In this document: one piece after another, positions 7,341 to 16,692 of the stretch | How the letters are laid out: each line of letters opens with the position of its first letter | Numbering within the stretch: the stretch's first letter is position 1 | DNA from: an uncultured Jannaschia sp. | GTDB taxonomy: Bacteria > Pseudomonadota > Alphaproteobacteria > Rhodobacterales > Rhodobacteraceae | Assembly (NCBI RefSeq): GCF_947494025.1 | Contig: NZ_CANLTQ010000002.1 | Span: 310,001-374,000 of the forward strand | Length of the DNA stretch: 64,000 nucleotides | Direction: 5' to 3' | Program-made: the position numbers and the translations under genes | Notes under the pieces: model-generated | Databases searched by the model: none | What the model was told of the DNA's origin: nothing | What the model saw: only the letters and a program-made list of their open reading frames with translations

Positions 7341-10208
7341 GTGTCCCTCTTTCTTATCGTCGCGTTGCCCTTTCTCGGGGCCATGCTGCCCGGATTGATG
7401 AACGCGGCGGGGCGGCAGGCCTGCGCCGGCGTGACCTTCACCGTCACCCTGCTGGCGCTGGTGGGCCTCCTGACGAACCTTCCGGCGGTGCTCGCCGGCG
7501 AGATCGTCTCCGCGCGCGTGGCCTGGCTGCCCGGGCTCGGGCTCGACGTGACGCTGTGGCTCGACGGGCTCGGCTTCTTCTTCGCCGCGCTGATCCTCGG
7601 GATCGGGCTGCTCATCATCGCCTATGCCCGGCACTACCTTTCGCGCGACGACCACATGGGCGAGTTCTTCACCTACCTGCTCCTGTTCCAGGGGGCGATG
7701 GTGGGGATCGTCCTGTCGGACAACGTGCTGCTTCTGCTCGTCTTCTGGGAGCTGACCTCGCTGTCGTCGTTCCTGCTCATCGGCTACTGGAAGCACCTCC
7801 CCGAGGGGCGGCAGGGCGCGCGGATGGCCCTCGCCGTCACCGGCATGGGCGGGCTCGCGCTGATCGGCGGCATGCTGATCCTCGGACGGATCGCGGGCAG
7901 CTACGAGCTGAGCGTGATCCTCGAGAACCGCGACGCGATCCAGGCCTCGCCGCTCTACCATCCCGCGCTGGTGCTGATCCTGCTCGGCTGCTTCACCAAG
8001 TCAGCGCAGTTCCCGTTCCACTTCTGGCTGCCGCACGCGATGGCCGCGCCTACGCCGGTCTCGGCCTACCTGCATTCCGCGACCATGGTGAAGGCCGGGA
8101 TCTTCCTCCTGGCACGGCTCTGGCCGGTCCTGTCGGGGACGACGGAATGGTTCGTGCTCGTCACCGGGGCGGGACTGATCACGATGGTGCTCGGCGCCAC
8201 GATCGCGCTCTTCAAGCACGATCTGAAGGCGCTCCTCGCCTTCTCCACGGTCAGCCATCTGGGCCTCATCACCATGCTTCTGGGGACCGGCACCGCCTTC
8301 GGCGCGATGGCCGCGGTGTTCCACATCCTCAACCACGCCACGTTCAAGGCCGCGCTCTTCATGTCCGCAGGCATCATCGACCATGGGGCGCATACCCGCG
8401 ACATCCGGCATCTGGGCGGGCTCCGGCGGCTGATGCCGGTGACCTTCGTGATCGCCACGCTGGCCGCGCTGTCGATGGCGGGCATCCCGCTGCTGAACGG
8501 CTTCCTCTCCAAGGAGATGATGCTGGAGGAAGCGGCGCATACCACGCTCTTCGACCTCCCCTGGCTCGTGCCCGCGCTCGCGGTGCTGGGCTCGCTCTTC
8601 TCGGCGGCCTACTGCTTCCGGTTCGTGGGTCAAGTCTTCTTCGGCCCGGTGCGCGACGACTACCCGAGCCATCCGCACGATCCGGGTCCGGGTCTCTGGG
8701 GCCCGCCCGCGCTGCTCGTCGTCCTCGTCGTCGGGATCGGCGTGATGCCCTTCCTTGCGGAGCCCTTTGTCAAGCTCGTCACCGCCGCCGTGCTGGGCGG
8801 CACGGCGGAGGTGCCCGGGGCGCATCTGGCGATCTGGCACGGGCTGACCCCCGCGCTCTACATGTCGATCGTCGCGGTGGGCGGGGGCCTCCTGCTGTTC
8901 CTCGCGCATCGCCCGGCGCAGCGCCTCTGGGACGGCACGCCGCGGCCGGAGGCGAAGGCGCTCTTCGACGGCCTGGTCGCCGGGGCCGTGGGCCTCGCCC
9001 GGCGGACGGTCGCGCCGCTCCACGACGGCGCGTTCTCCCGCTATGCCGCGATCCTCGCCGTCACGGTGCTGGCCGTGGGCGCCCATGCCTGGCTGACCGG
9101 TGCCTCGGAGGGGCCGAGCCGGACGATGCAGACCCCGAGCGTCGTTCACGTCGCCGGCTGGGCGATGCTTGTCGCCGCCGCCGGCGCACTCGTCTTCTTT
9201 CACCGCAACCGGCTGCTGTCGCTCATCCTGATCGGCATCGTCGGCCTCATGGTCACCGCGGGCTTCGTCCTCTTCAGCGCGCCCGACCTCGCCATGACGC
9301 AGCTCACGGTGGAGGTGGTGACGATCATCCTGCTGCTGCTCGCACTCAATTTCCTGCCGAACCGCACGCCGGTCGAAAGCTCCTCCCTCCGCCGCGTCCG
9401 CGACGGCGCGATCGCGGTGGCGGGCGGTCTCGCCACGATGGCGCTCGCCTGGCACTACCTGCTGCGCGACACGGTGGCGCCCAGCATCTCCGAGTTCCAC
9501 CTCGCCAACTCCTACAAGGGCGGCGGCGGCACCAACGTCGTGAATGTCATCCTCGTCGACTTCCGGGGCTTCGACACCTACGGGGAGATCATCGTGCTCT
9601 CCATCGCCGCCCTGCTGATCTTCGCGCTGACCGAGGCGCTGCTCTCCGGCCCGGTCCGCGCACGCCTCCTCAACCGCGTCCCCGATCAGGCCCGCGCGGG
9701 CGGCACGCATCCGATGCTCATGGTCATCGTCACCCGCGTCATCATGCCGGTGGTGATGCTCGTCGGATTCTACATCTTCCTGCGCGGCCACAACGAACCG
9801 GGCGGCGGCTTCATCGCCGGGCTCATCGTGTCGATCGGCTTCGTGATGCAGTACATGGCCTCGGGCTTCGCTTGGACCTCCGCGCGGCTGAAATATCCCT
9901 ACCACGGCGTGATCGGGGCCGGCGTGCTGACCGCGGGGCTGACCGGGATCGGCTCGTGGTTCTTCGGCGCGCCGTTCCTTACCTCGGCCTTCACCTATGT
10001 CCGCATCCCGCCCTTCGACAAGTTCGAGCTCGCCACCGCCGCGATCTTCGATCTGGGCGTGTTCCTCGCCGTCGTGGGCGCGGTGATGCTCTCGCTGGAA
10101 AGCTTCTCGCGCCTCGCCCGCCGCGCGCACGGTCCGGAGGACGATTATCCGATGGGGGTCGACCCCTCGCGCGACGACCTTCCCCGCACCACCGAAATGG
10201 GGGCCTGA
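7341..10208 (+). CDS. mrpAB: Fused MrpA-MrpB subunit of Mrp-type cation/proton antiporter
   Basis: Largest subunit of the seven-component Mrp (Mnh/Pha) Na+(K+)/H+ antiporter, 955 residues. The first roughly 650 residues resemble the NuoL-like MrpA, including PFHFWLPHAMAAPTPVSAYLHSA-type proton channel elements (written here in part) and FLSKEMMLEEA. A MbhD/E-like section follows, and the last 150 residues are a complete MrpB (IMPVVMLVGFYIFLRGHNEP). This A-B fusion is known from PhaAB of Sinorhizobium. The GTG at 7341 has AAGGAG five bases upstream and begins with a hydrophobic helix; longer in-frame starts would add a non-membrane, Arg-rich extension. It heads a six-gene operon. Confidence 0.94.
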   Translation: MSLFLIVALPFLGAMLPGLMNAAGRQACAGVTFTVTLLALVGLLTNLPAVLAGEIVSARVAWLPGLGLDVTLWLDGLGFFFAALILGIGLLIIAYARHYLSRDDHMGEFFTYLLLFQGAMVGIVLSDNVLLLLVFWELTSLSSFLLIGYWKHLPEGRQGARMALAVTGMGGLALIGGMLILGRIAGSYELSVILENRDAIQASPLYHPALVLILLGCFTKSAQFPFHFWLPHAMAAPTPVSAYLHSATMVKAGIFLLARLWPVLSGTTEWFVLVTGAGLITMVLGATIALFKHDLKALLAFSTVSHLGLITMLLGTGTAFGAMAAVFHILNHATFKAALFMSAGIIDHGAHTRDIRHLGGLRRLMPVTFVIATLAALSMAGIPLLNGFLSKEMMLEEAAHTTLFDLPWLVPALAVLGSLFSAAYCFRFVGQVFFGPVRDDYPSHPHDPGPGLWGPPALLVVLVVGIGVMPFLAEPFVKLVTAAVLGGTAEVPGAHLAIWHGLTPALYMSIVAVGGGLLLFLAHRPAQRLWDGTPRPEAKALFDGLVAGAVGLARRTVAPLHDGAFSRYAAILAVTVLAVGAHAWLTGASEGPSRTMQTPSVVHVAGWAMLVAAAGALVFFHRNRLLSLILIGIVGLMVTAGFVLFSAPDLAMTQLTVEVVTIILLLLALNFLPNRTPVESSSLRRVRDGAIAVAGGLATMALAWHYLLRDTVAPSISEFHLANSYKGGGGTNVVNVILVDFRGFDTYGEIIVLSIAALLIFALTEALLSGPVRARLLNRVPDQARAGGTHPMLMVIVTRVIMPVVMLVGFYIFLRGHNEPGGGFIAGLIVSIGFVMQYMASGFAWTSARLKYPYHGVIGAGVLTAGLTGIGSWFFGAPFLTSAFTYVRIPPFDKFELATAAIFDLGVFLAVVGAVMLSLESFSRLARRAHGPEDDYPMGVDPSRDDLPRTTEMGA

Positions 10209-10209
10209 C

Positions 10210-10548
10210 ATGGAATTCCTCGTCGCCTCCGCCATCGGCGTGCTCACCGCCGCGGGCCTTTACCTCGTCCTGCGCCTGCGGACCTTCCCCGTCATCATGG
10301 GCACGTCGCTGCTGACCTATGCCGTGAACGTCTTCCTCTTCGCCTCGGGGCGCCTCGCCACCGGCGCACCGCCGATCCTGACCGACGCGGAGCGCTACAC
10401 CGACCCGCTGCCGCAGGCGCTGGTCCTGACGGCCATCGTGATCTCCTTCGGGATGACCGCGGTGGTGGTGATGATCGCGCTCGGCGCCTATCTCGGCGCG
10501 GACGACGACCATGTCGACGACGCCCCCGCCGGGGAGGACGCCCGATGA
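10210..10548 (+). CDS. mrpC: Mrp antiporter subunit C
   Basis: NuoK-like small membrane subunit, 112 residues with three hydrophobic helices (about 3-22, 28-46, 74-98). Landmarks include the GxxLxxYAVNVFLFASG segment and the family PLPQALVLTAIVISFGMTA stretch just before helix 3. It starts two bases after the mrpAB stop and its stop overlaps the mrpD start, indicating translational coupling. The acidic C-terminus is normal for the family. Confidence 0.95.
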   Translation: MEFLVASAIGVLTAAGLYLVLRLRTFPVIMGTSLLTYAVNVFLFASGRLATGAPPILTDAERYTDPLPQALVLTAIVISFGMTAVVVMIALGAYLGADDDHVDDAPAGEDAR

Positions 10549-12095
10549 GCCACTGGATCATCCTTCCCGTCGTCCTGCCCGCGTTCCTCGCGCCCTTCAT
10601 GGTGCTGGCCGCGCGCCACCACATCGACATCCAGCGCGCCATCTCCGTCGCGGGCGGCGTGGCGATGGTCGTCCTCGCCGCCGGGCTCGCCTGGCGGACC
10701 TCGGACGACACCGTCATCCTCTATCAGCTCGGCGACTGGGCCGCGCCCTTCGGAATCGTCCTGCTCGGCGACCGGCTCTCGACGCTGATGGTGCTCCTGA
10801 CGGCGATCCTGTCGCTCCTCGTGCTCCTTTACGCGATCGGCTCGCGCTGGGACGCGCGGGGGCGGCACTTCCACGCGCTCTGGCAGTTCCAGATCATGGG
10901 GATCATGGGCGCCTTCCTGACCGGCGACGTCTTCAACCTCTTCGTCTTCTTCGAGGTGCTGCTCATCGCCTCCTACGGGTTGATGATCCATTCGGGCGGC
11001 ACGGTGCGGCTTCGGGCGGGCACGCAATACGTGCTCTACAACCTGCTCGGCTCGACGCTCTTCCTGTTCGCGCTCGGCGCGCTCTACGCGGAGACGGGGA
11101 CGCTCAACATGGCCGACCTGGCAGAGCGGGTGCGCCTCATCCCGACCGACGCGAACGTGGGCATCCGCGTCGCCGCCGTGCTTCTCCTCATGGTGTTCGC
11201 GATCAAGGCCGCACTGGTGCCGCTGCATTTCTGGCTGCCGTCGAGCTACGCCGAAGCGCCCGCCCCCGTGGCCGCGCTCTTCGGGATCATGACCAAGGTC
11301 GGCGCCTACGCGATCATCCGCATCTACACGATGGTCTTCCCGCCGGGGCTCGAGGCGACGGAGGGCCTCCATGGTTGGTGGCTCCTGCCCGCGGCGCTCG
11401 TCTCCGTCGCGCTCGGCATGATCGGCGTGCTCGCGGCGCGGCGGCTCGACCGGCTGGTGGCCTTTGCGGTGATCGGCTCCATGGGCATGGTGATGGTCGC
11501 CATCGCCCTCTGGACCGAGGCCGGCATCGCCGCGGCGCTCTACTACATCGTCCATTCGACATTCGCCTCGGCCGCGCTGTTCCTGATCTGCGACCTCGTC
11601 CGCGCCGGCCGCTCCGACCTCGACCTCACGGCGCAGCCGCCGGTCGCGGGCGCCGCGATGACGGCCGCGCTTTTCTTCGTCGCGGCCATCGCGATGGTCG
11701 GCTTGCCGCCGCTCTCGGGCTTTCTCGGCAAGCTCCTGATCCTCGACGCGGCCTTCGGCACGGAGGCGGTCGTCTGGGTCTGGGCGGTCATCCTCGTCAC
11801 CTCGCTGGTCAGCCTCGTGGGCTTCGCCCGCGCGGGGACGGAGGTGTTCTGGAAGGCCCGCGCCATTCCCCCGGAGGAAACCGCCTTCGCCCCGGCGCGG
11901 CCCCCGGTCCTGTCTTACGTGGCCGTCGGCGGCCTCCTCGCGCTGCTGGTCGCGCACACGATCTTCGCCGGCCCCGTCACGGCCTACACCTCCGCGATCT
12001 CCGCACAGCTCTTCGCGCCCGACCGATACCTCTCGACGGTGCTCGAGACGCCGGGCAAGCTGTCGGACGCGGACCCCGACGAGGAGGCGCACTGA
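10545..12095 (+). CDS. mrpD: Mrp antiporter subunit D (NuoM/N-like)
   Basis: Polytopic membrane subunit of 516 residues related to the antiporter-like subunits of complex I. The conserved ion-translocation motifs are visible: LTGDVFNLFVFFEVLL with the essential helix glutamate, KAALVPLHFWLPSSYAEAPAPV with the lysine before TM7, and GLPPLSGFLGKLLIL. About 14 hydrophobic segments can be counted. It overlaps mrpC by 4 bases and is followed one base later by mrpE. Works with MrpA as the proton/cation path; exchanged cation (Na+ or K+) is not decided by sequence. Confidence 0.95.
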   Translation: MSHWIILPVVLPAFLAPFMVLAARHHIDIQRAISVAGGVAMVVLAAGLAWRTSDDTVILYQLGDWAAPFGIVLLGDRLSTLMVLLTAILSLLVLLYAIGSRWDARGRHFHALWQFQIMGIMGAFLTGDVFNLFVFFEVLLIASYGLMIHSGGTVRLRAGTQYVLYNLLGSTLFLFALGALYAETGTLNMADLAERVRLIPTDANVGIRVAAVLLLMVFAIKAALVPLHFWLPSSYAEAPAPVAALFGIMTKVGAYAIIRIYTMVFPPGLEATEGLHGWWLLPAALVSVALGMIGVLAARRLDRLVAFAVIGSMGMVMVAIALWTEAGIAAALYYIVHSTFASAALFLICDLVRAGRSDLDLTAQPPVAGAAMTAALFFVAAIAMVGLPPLSGFLGKLLILDAAFGTEAVVWVWAVILVTSLVSLVGFARAGTEVFWKARAIPPEETAFAPARPPVLSYVAVGGLLALLVAHTIFAGPVTAYTSAISAQLFAPDRYLSTVLETPGKLSDADPDEEAH

Positions 12096-12096
12096 C

Positions 12097-12597
12097 ATGC
12101 TGAAGCCGCTCCGCTGGCTCCTGCCGCATCCGGCGCTGACGCTCCTGATGGCCGCGGTCTGGATGCTGCTGCAGCCCGAGTTCTCCGCCGGGATGGCCGT
12201 GTTCGGCCTGATCCTCGGCATCGTCATCCCGATCGGCACCGCGCGCTGGTGGCCCGACCGGCCCGAGCGCATCTCGCTCGGCCGGGCGCTGCTCTACTGT
12301 CTCCTCGTGATCTGGGACATCGTCGTCGCCAACGTGCAGGTGGCATGGATCGTGCTGACCAAGCCCAACGCGAAGATGCGTCCCGCCTGGGTCGTCATCC
12401 CACTCGATCTGCGCGAGCCGGAGGCGATCTCGATCCTCGCCGGCACCATCACGCTCACCCCCGGCACCGTCAGCGCGGACCTGTCGAACGACGGGCGCTC
12501 CCTCCTCGTCCACGCGCTCGACGCGCCGGACCCGGACGCGGTGCGCGACGACATCAAGCAGCGCTACGAACGCCGCCTCAGGGAGATCTTCCTATGA
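12097..12597 (+). CDS. mrpE: Mrp antiporter subunit E
   Basis: Small membrane subunit of 166 residues. The N-terminal third has two hydrophobic segments (LTLLMAAVWMLL, FGLILGIVIPIG), then the family core VIWDIVVANVQVAWIV and a conserved cytosolic part with TITLTPGTVSADLS and LLVHALD. MrpE is required for full assembly or activity of the complex (family knowledge). ATG lies one base beyond the mrpD stop; the stop overlaps the mrpF start (ATGA). Confidence 0.95.
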   Translation: MLKPLRWLLPHPALTLLMAAVWMLLQPEFSAGMAVFGLILGIVIPIGTARWWPDRPERISLGRALLYCLLVIWDIVVANVQVAWIVLTKPNAKMRPAWVVIPLDLREPEAISILAGTITLTPGTVSADLSNDGRSLLVHALDAPDPDAVRDDIKQRYERRLREIFL

Positions 12598-12881
12598 CCT
12601 TCGCGACCACCCTCATGACCTGGACGCTCTACGCGGCCTTCGCGATCACGGCCCTGTCGCAGATCATGGCGATGGTCCGTCTGTGGATCGGGCCGGGGAC
12701 CGGCGACCGGATCCTCGCGCTCGACACGATGTTCATCAACGCGCTCGGCCTGATCGTGCTGCTGGGCATCCATCAGGGCACGGCGATCTACTTCGAGGCG
12801 ACGCTCATCATCGCCATGCTGGGCTTCGTCTCCACCGTCGCCTATGCCCGCTTCGTGCTGCGGGGGGACGTGATCGAATGA
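12594..12881 (+). CDS. mrpF: Mrp antiporter subunit F
   Basis: 95-residue three-helix subunit. The conserved GPGTGDRILALDTMFINALG motif carries the helix-2 aspartates seen throughout MrpF. Start chosen at the ATGA overlap with mrpE; the stop in turn overlaps the mrpG start, so mrpE-F-G are translated as a coupled block. Function: structural/translocation subunit of the Mrp complex in the inner membrane. Confidence 0.95.
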   Translation: MTFATTLMTWTLYAAFAITALSQIMAMVRLWIGPGTGDRILALDTMFINALGLIVLLGIHQGTAIYFEATLIIAMLGFVSTVAYARFVLRGDVIE

Positions 12882-13261
12882 TCGAGATCGCAGCCACGCT
12901 CGCCATCGCGGCCTTTCTGTTCATCGGCCTCGCGTTCACGCTCGTCGCGGCCATCGGGCTCCTGAAGCTCGCCGATCCGATGACCCGGCTGCACGCGCCG
13001 ACCAAGGCCGGCACGCTCGGGACCGGCGCGTTCCTGATGGCCTCGATGATCCACTCCTTCACCTTCACCACCGGCGCGCTGCACGAGGTGCTGATCATGG
13101 CGTTCCTGTTCGTCACCGCCCCGGTCTCGGCGAACTTCATCAGCCGCGTGAACATCCACAAGCGCACCTGCGACACCCCGCCCCCGCCCGGCAACGGCGC
13201 CACCTGGTCCACCCTCGACGTGCCGGAGGAGGACCGGGAGTACCGGGAGCAGGCGGGATAG
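12878..13261 (+). CDS. mrpG: Mrp antiporter subunit G
   Basis: 127-residue last subunit of the Mrp complex with three hydrophobic helices. The family signature is clear: GLLKLADPMTRLHAPTKAGT and TAPVSANFISR. A 35-residue hydrophilic, proline-rich tail follows the last helix. It starts on an ATGA overlap with mrpF. No strong terminator is visible in the 194 bases before dctP. All seven Mrp functions are now accounted for, with A and B fused. Confidence 0.94.
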   Translation: MIEIAATLAIAAFLFIGLAFTLVAAIGLLKLADPMTRLHAPTKAGTLGTGAFLMASMIHSFTFTTGALHEVLIMAFLFVTAPVSANFISRVNIHKRTCDTPPPPGNGATWSTLDVPEEDREYREQAG

Positions 13262-13455
13262 TCCCATTGAACGGAAGCTGCGCGTCCTAGTCGCCGGCTG
13301 CCGCCGGAGGCGGTCCTGCTTCGTCTGGCGAACGAAGCGGACGGCGGATCCGGCGGCCCACCCAAACCCCGTTTGCGCCCCGTCCCCGTTTGCGGCAAAC
13401 CATGCCGCACGGGAGGACGGACCGGCAGGGGGCCGGCCGCAACAGGGAGACACGC

Positions 13456-14424
13456 ATGAAACACACCGCACTCGGCCTCGCCGCCGCCGCGACGCTCGTG
13501 GCCGGCGGCGCCACGGCGCAGCAATCCATCGTCATCGGCCATTCGCTGTCGCCGGATTCGCATTACGGCCTCGGCGCGCAGGCCTTCATCGACACGCTGG
13601 AGGAGCTGTCGGGCGGCGAATGGACCGGCGAGCAGGCGCCCGCGGGGCAGCTCGGCGGGGAGCGCGACATGATCGAGGGGCTGCAGATCGGCTCGCTCGA
13701 CGTGGTCATCACCTCCACCGGCCCGCTCGGCAACTTCGTCCCCGAGGTCTTCGTGCTCGACCTGCCGTTCCTGTTCCGCGACTACGACCACGCCCGCGCC
13801 GTGCTCGACGGCGAGATCGGGCAGGAGCTTCTGGCGAAGATCGACGAGAACGGCCTCGTCGGCCTCGGCTGGTCCGAAAACGGCTTCCGCCACGTCACCA
13901 ACGCCCGGCAGCCGGTCGAGACGCCCGCGGATCTCGAAGGCCTGAAACTCCGCACGATGGAGAACCGCGTCCACATGGAGGCGTTCGAGGATCTGGGCGC
14001 CGCGCCCACGCCCATGGCCTTCCCCGAACTCTTCACCGCGATGCAGCAGGGCGTCGTCGACGGGCAGGAGAACCCGATCACCGTGATCGTCGCCGCCAAG
14101 TTCTGGGAGGTGCAGGACTACGCCACGCTGACCGGGCACGTCTATTCCCCCGTCGCGATCCTCGCCTCGCCCGTCCTCTTCGACGGGCTGTCGGAGGAGG
14201 AGCAGGGCTGGTTCTACGAGGCCGCGAAGGCCAGCGCCGAGGCCACCCGCGCCGAGGTCAACCGCCTCGAGGAGGAGGGCGTGCAGATCATGCGCGACAA
14301 CGGCATGGAGGTCGTCACCGAGATCGACAAGGCGGCCTTCGCCGCCATCGCGGAGCCGGCCTACGCCATCTACACCGACGAATACGGCTCCGAGATGGTC
14401 GAGCGCATCCGCGACGCCGAATAG
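13456..14424 (+). CDS. dctP: TRAP transporter substrate-binding protein (DctP family)
   Basis: Periplasmic solute receptor of a tripartite ATP-independent transporter, 322 residues. It has a signal peptide (about residues 1-21, cleavage after ATA), the QLGGERDMIEGLQIGSLD motif, and the carboxylate-binding arginine R166 in LKLRTMEN. Start selected at ATG 13456 with AGGGAGA five bases upstream; upstream in-frame residues lack signal character. The membrane subunits dctQ and dctM follow, separated by a strong hairpin. Members of this subfamily bind C4-dicarboxylates or other organic acids; the exact substrate is not predictable here. Confidence 0.94.
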   Translation: MKHTALGLAAAATLVAGGATAQQSIVIGHSLSPDSHYGLGAQAFIDTLEELSGGEWTGEQAPAGQLGGERDMIEGLQIGSLDVVITSTGPLGNFVPEVFVLDLPFLFRDYDHARAVLDGEIGQELLAKIDENGLVGLGWSENGFRHVTNARQPVETPADLEGLKLRTMENRVHMEAFEDLGAAPTPMAFPELFTAMQQGVVDGQENPITVIVAAKFWEVQDYATLTGHVYSPVAILASPVLFDGLSEEEQGWFYEAAKASAEATRAEVNRLEEEGVQIMRDNGMEVVTEIDKAAFAAIAEPAYAIYTDEYGSEMVERIRDAE

Positions 14425-14431
14425 GCCCGCC

Positions 14432-14457
14432 GGCCGGCGCGGCCGTCCGCGCCGGCC
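14432..14457 (+). terminator. Intercistronic hairpin between dctP and dctQ
   Basis: Perfect 11-bp inverted repeat GGCCGGCGCGG-ccgt-CCGCGCCGGCC followed by TTTCCTTT, 8 bases after the dctP stop. It looks like a leaky terminator or an mRNA-stabilising structure that would keep binding-protein transcript levels above those of the membrane subunits. Confidence 0.7.
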
Positions 14458-14485
14458 TTTCCTTTCCCCGAACGGCTTACTCCCC

Positions 14486-14995
14486 ATGATCCGCGCCTTC
14501 CTGCGGCTCGAGGCGATCACGACCGGCCTCGCGCTCCGCGCCGCCATCGCGCTTCTCTGCGTCACCGCCGGGCTCGCGATGTTCCAGGTCGTGACCCGCT
14601 TCGTGTTCGACGCGCCCTCCACCTGGTCGGAGGTCGTGACCCGTTCGGCGATGATCTGGTCGGTCTTTCTCGGCGTCGCCGCCGCCTACCGGCATGGCGC
14701 GATGATCTCCGTCGACATCGTCCAGACCGCGCTCCCCGCGCCCGCGGGCCGGGCGCTGTTCCTTCTCGCCAACGCCGCGTCGTTCGGGTTCTTCGCGATC
14801 CTCCTCTGGCAGGGCTGGCTCATGTGCGGCCGCGTCGCGCGCCAGAACCTCGCCGCGCTCGAGATCTCCATCGCCTGGGTCTACGCCGCGCTGCCCGTGG
14901 GCTCCGCCTTTATCCTCCTCGCGATCCTCGCCGCCACGATCCGCGGCCTGCGCGGCGAAGCGATCCCGCCGCAGACCTTCGGGGCCGCCCCGTGA
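14486..14995 (+). CDS. dctQ: TRAP transporter small membrane subunit (DctQ family)
   Basis: 169 residues with four predicted transmembrane helices (about 19-40, 54-72, 91-110, 130-150), typical of the small TRAP permease subunit that docks the binding protein. Landmarks include FQVVTRFVFDAPSTWSEVVTR and the charged loop before helix 2. Stop overlaps the GTG start of dctM by 3 bases, so the two are coupled. Confidence 0.93.
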   Translation: MIRAFLRLEAITTGLALRAAIALLCVTAGLAMFQVVTRFVFDAPSTWSEVVTRSAMIWSVFLGVAAAYRHGAMISVDIVQTALPAPAGRALFLLANAASFGFFAILLWQGWLMCGRVARQNLAALEISIAWVYAALPVGSAFILLAILAATIRGLRGEAIPPQTFGAAP

Positions 14996-16272
14996 ACGCG
15001 GCGCTCGGCCTTTCGCTCGCCATCCTCTTCCTCGCCGGCGTGCCGATCGCGGTGGCGATCGGGCTCGCCTCCGTCGCGGGCATCGAGGCGCAGGGCCGCC
15101 TGCCCCTGCTCCTCGTCGCGCAACGGATGTTCACCGGCATCGACAGCTTCCCGCTCGTCGCGATCCCGCTCTTCATCCTCGCGGGCAACCTCATGTCCGC
15201 CGGCGGCATCTCCGTCCGCCTCGTCGACCTCGCCAAGTCCCTCGTGGGCGGCGTGCAGGGCGGGCTCGCCTGCACCTGCGTGCTGACCTGCATGCTGTTC
15301 GCCTCGGTCTCCGGCTCCTCGGTCGCCACCACCTTCGCCATCGGCGCGATCCTGATCCCGGCCATGGCCGATCACGGCTATCCGCGTCCGCTCGCCGCCT
15401 CGATCCAGGCCTCCTCGGCGGAGCTCGGCGTGCTGATCCCGCCCTCGATCCCGCTCATCCTCTACGGCGTCTCGACCGACACCTCGATCGGCCGCCTTTT
15501 CGTCGCGGGCCTGGGCCCCGGCTTCGTCGTCGCCGCCACGCTGATGGCGCTGGTCCTCGTGATCTGCCGGCGTCGCGGCATCGGGCAAAGGGACGGCGAG
15601 GGCCGCCTCGACCCCGGTTCCGCGCTCATCGCCGCGCTGCCCGCGCTTCTGGTGCCGGTGGTGATCCTGGGCGGCATCTATTCCGGCATCTTCACCCCGA
15701 CCGAGGCCAGCGCCGCCGCCGTGGCCGCCGCCCTCGTCGTGGGAATGCTCCTGTACCGGGAGCTGCGTCCCCGCGACCTGTCGGGCATCCTCGCGCGCAC
15801 GGTGATCTCGACCTCCGTGATCATGATCATCATCGCCGCCGCCGCGCTGTTCTCCTTTCTGATCGCGCGGTCGGGGCTTCCGAACGAGATCGCCGCGTGG
15901 TTCCAGACCATGTTCGAAAGCCGCGTGGCCTTTCTCCTCGCCGTGAACCTCCTGCTGCTCGTCGTCGGCATGTTCATCGAGACCTCGGCGGCGATCCTCG
16001 TGCTCGCGCCGATCCTCACGCCCATCGCGGTGGCCTACGGGGTCGATCCGGTGCACTTCGGGCTGGTCGTCGTGGTCAACCTCGCGCTCGGCATGATCAC
16101 CCCGCCGCTCGGCGTGAACCTCTTCGCCGCCTGCGCGGTGGCGCGGATCCCGGTCGAACGCATCGTCCCGCAGCTCGCCGTGTTCGTCGCCGCCGTCTTC
16201 GCGGCGCTGATGCTGATCACCTATATCCCCGCCCTGTCGCTCTGGCCGGTCGAGATCGTCTACGGCAGGTAA
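14992..16272 (+). CDS. dctM: TRAP transporter large membrane subunit (DctM family)
   Basis: 426-residue, about 12-helix permease that uses an ion gradient to import the substrate delivered by DctP. Conserved elements are present: FPLVAIPLFILAGNLMSAGG, FASVSGSSVATTFAIGAILIP, ELGVLIPPSIPLILYG, and LGMITPPLGVNLFAACAV (each shown in part). The start is GTG in a GTGA overlap with dctQ; this matches the family N-terminus, which begins directly with the first helix. Confidence 0.95.
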   Translation: MNAALGLSLAILFLAGVPIAVAIGLASVAGIEAQGRLPLLLVAQRMFTGIDSFPLVAIPLFILAGNLMSAGGISVRLVDLAKSLVGGVQGGLACTCVLTCMLFASVSGSSVATTFAIGAILIPAMADHGYPRPLAASIQASSAELGVLIPPSIPLILYGVSTDTSIGRLFVAGLGPGFVVAATLMALVLVICRRRGIGQRDGEGRLDPGSALIAALPALLVPVVILGGIYSGIFTPTEASAAAVAAALVVGMLLYRELRPRDLSGILARTVISTSVIMIIIAAAALFSFLIARSGLPNEIAAWFQTMFESRVAFLLAVNLLLLVVGMFIETSAAILVLAPILTPIAVAYGVDPVHFGLVVVVNLALGMITPPLGVNLFAACAVARIPVERIVPQLAVFVAAVFAALMLITYIPALSLWPVEIVYGR

Positions 16273-16692
16273 GGCCGGCCCCGGCCCTGTCATGCCGCAC
16301 GACGACCTTTGCCGTGAACGGTCCGGCTTTGCGGGGAACGGTCCGGGCCGCATCGGGAAGCTCGCGCGCCGCCCGCGCCCCGAACCAGGGGCGGAGATCG
16401 CATGGAGCGACGGCGCCACCGGCGATCCCGCGATGCACGGGCGCCTCTTCGCGTCGATACGGTGCACGGCCGCTGGCCGGCAGGGTTCGGCCACGACGCC
16501 GGGCTCGCGCCGGTCCCCGCCGCGCTGGCCTGACGGCGCCCCCTGACGCGGCGATCCATCCGGCGGGCCGCTTGAACAATCCCGCCGTTTGCCCGATGCG
16601 GCACGGCGATGCGTGCCGGCCCCGCATCCGGGCCGCCGCTTCGTTCGCACGTGCCGCCGCGCACCGACCGACAACCGGAGGAAAGACCCGCC
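16273..16692. other. Intergenic region between dctM and psuG
   Basis: 420 bases without a convincing gene. Two imperfect copies of GAACGGTCCGG stand 24 bases apart near 16318-16352. AACCGGAGGAAAG just before psuG supplies its ribosome-binding site. I see no terminator with a T-run, no tRNA and no clear promoter. Confidence 0.5.

Noticed and set aside
16292-16546. 84-aa frame between dctM and psuG
   Set aside because: No ribosome site, Arg/Gly/Pro-rich and without similarity to anything recognised.
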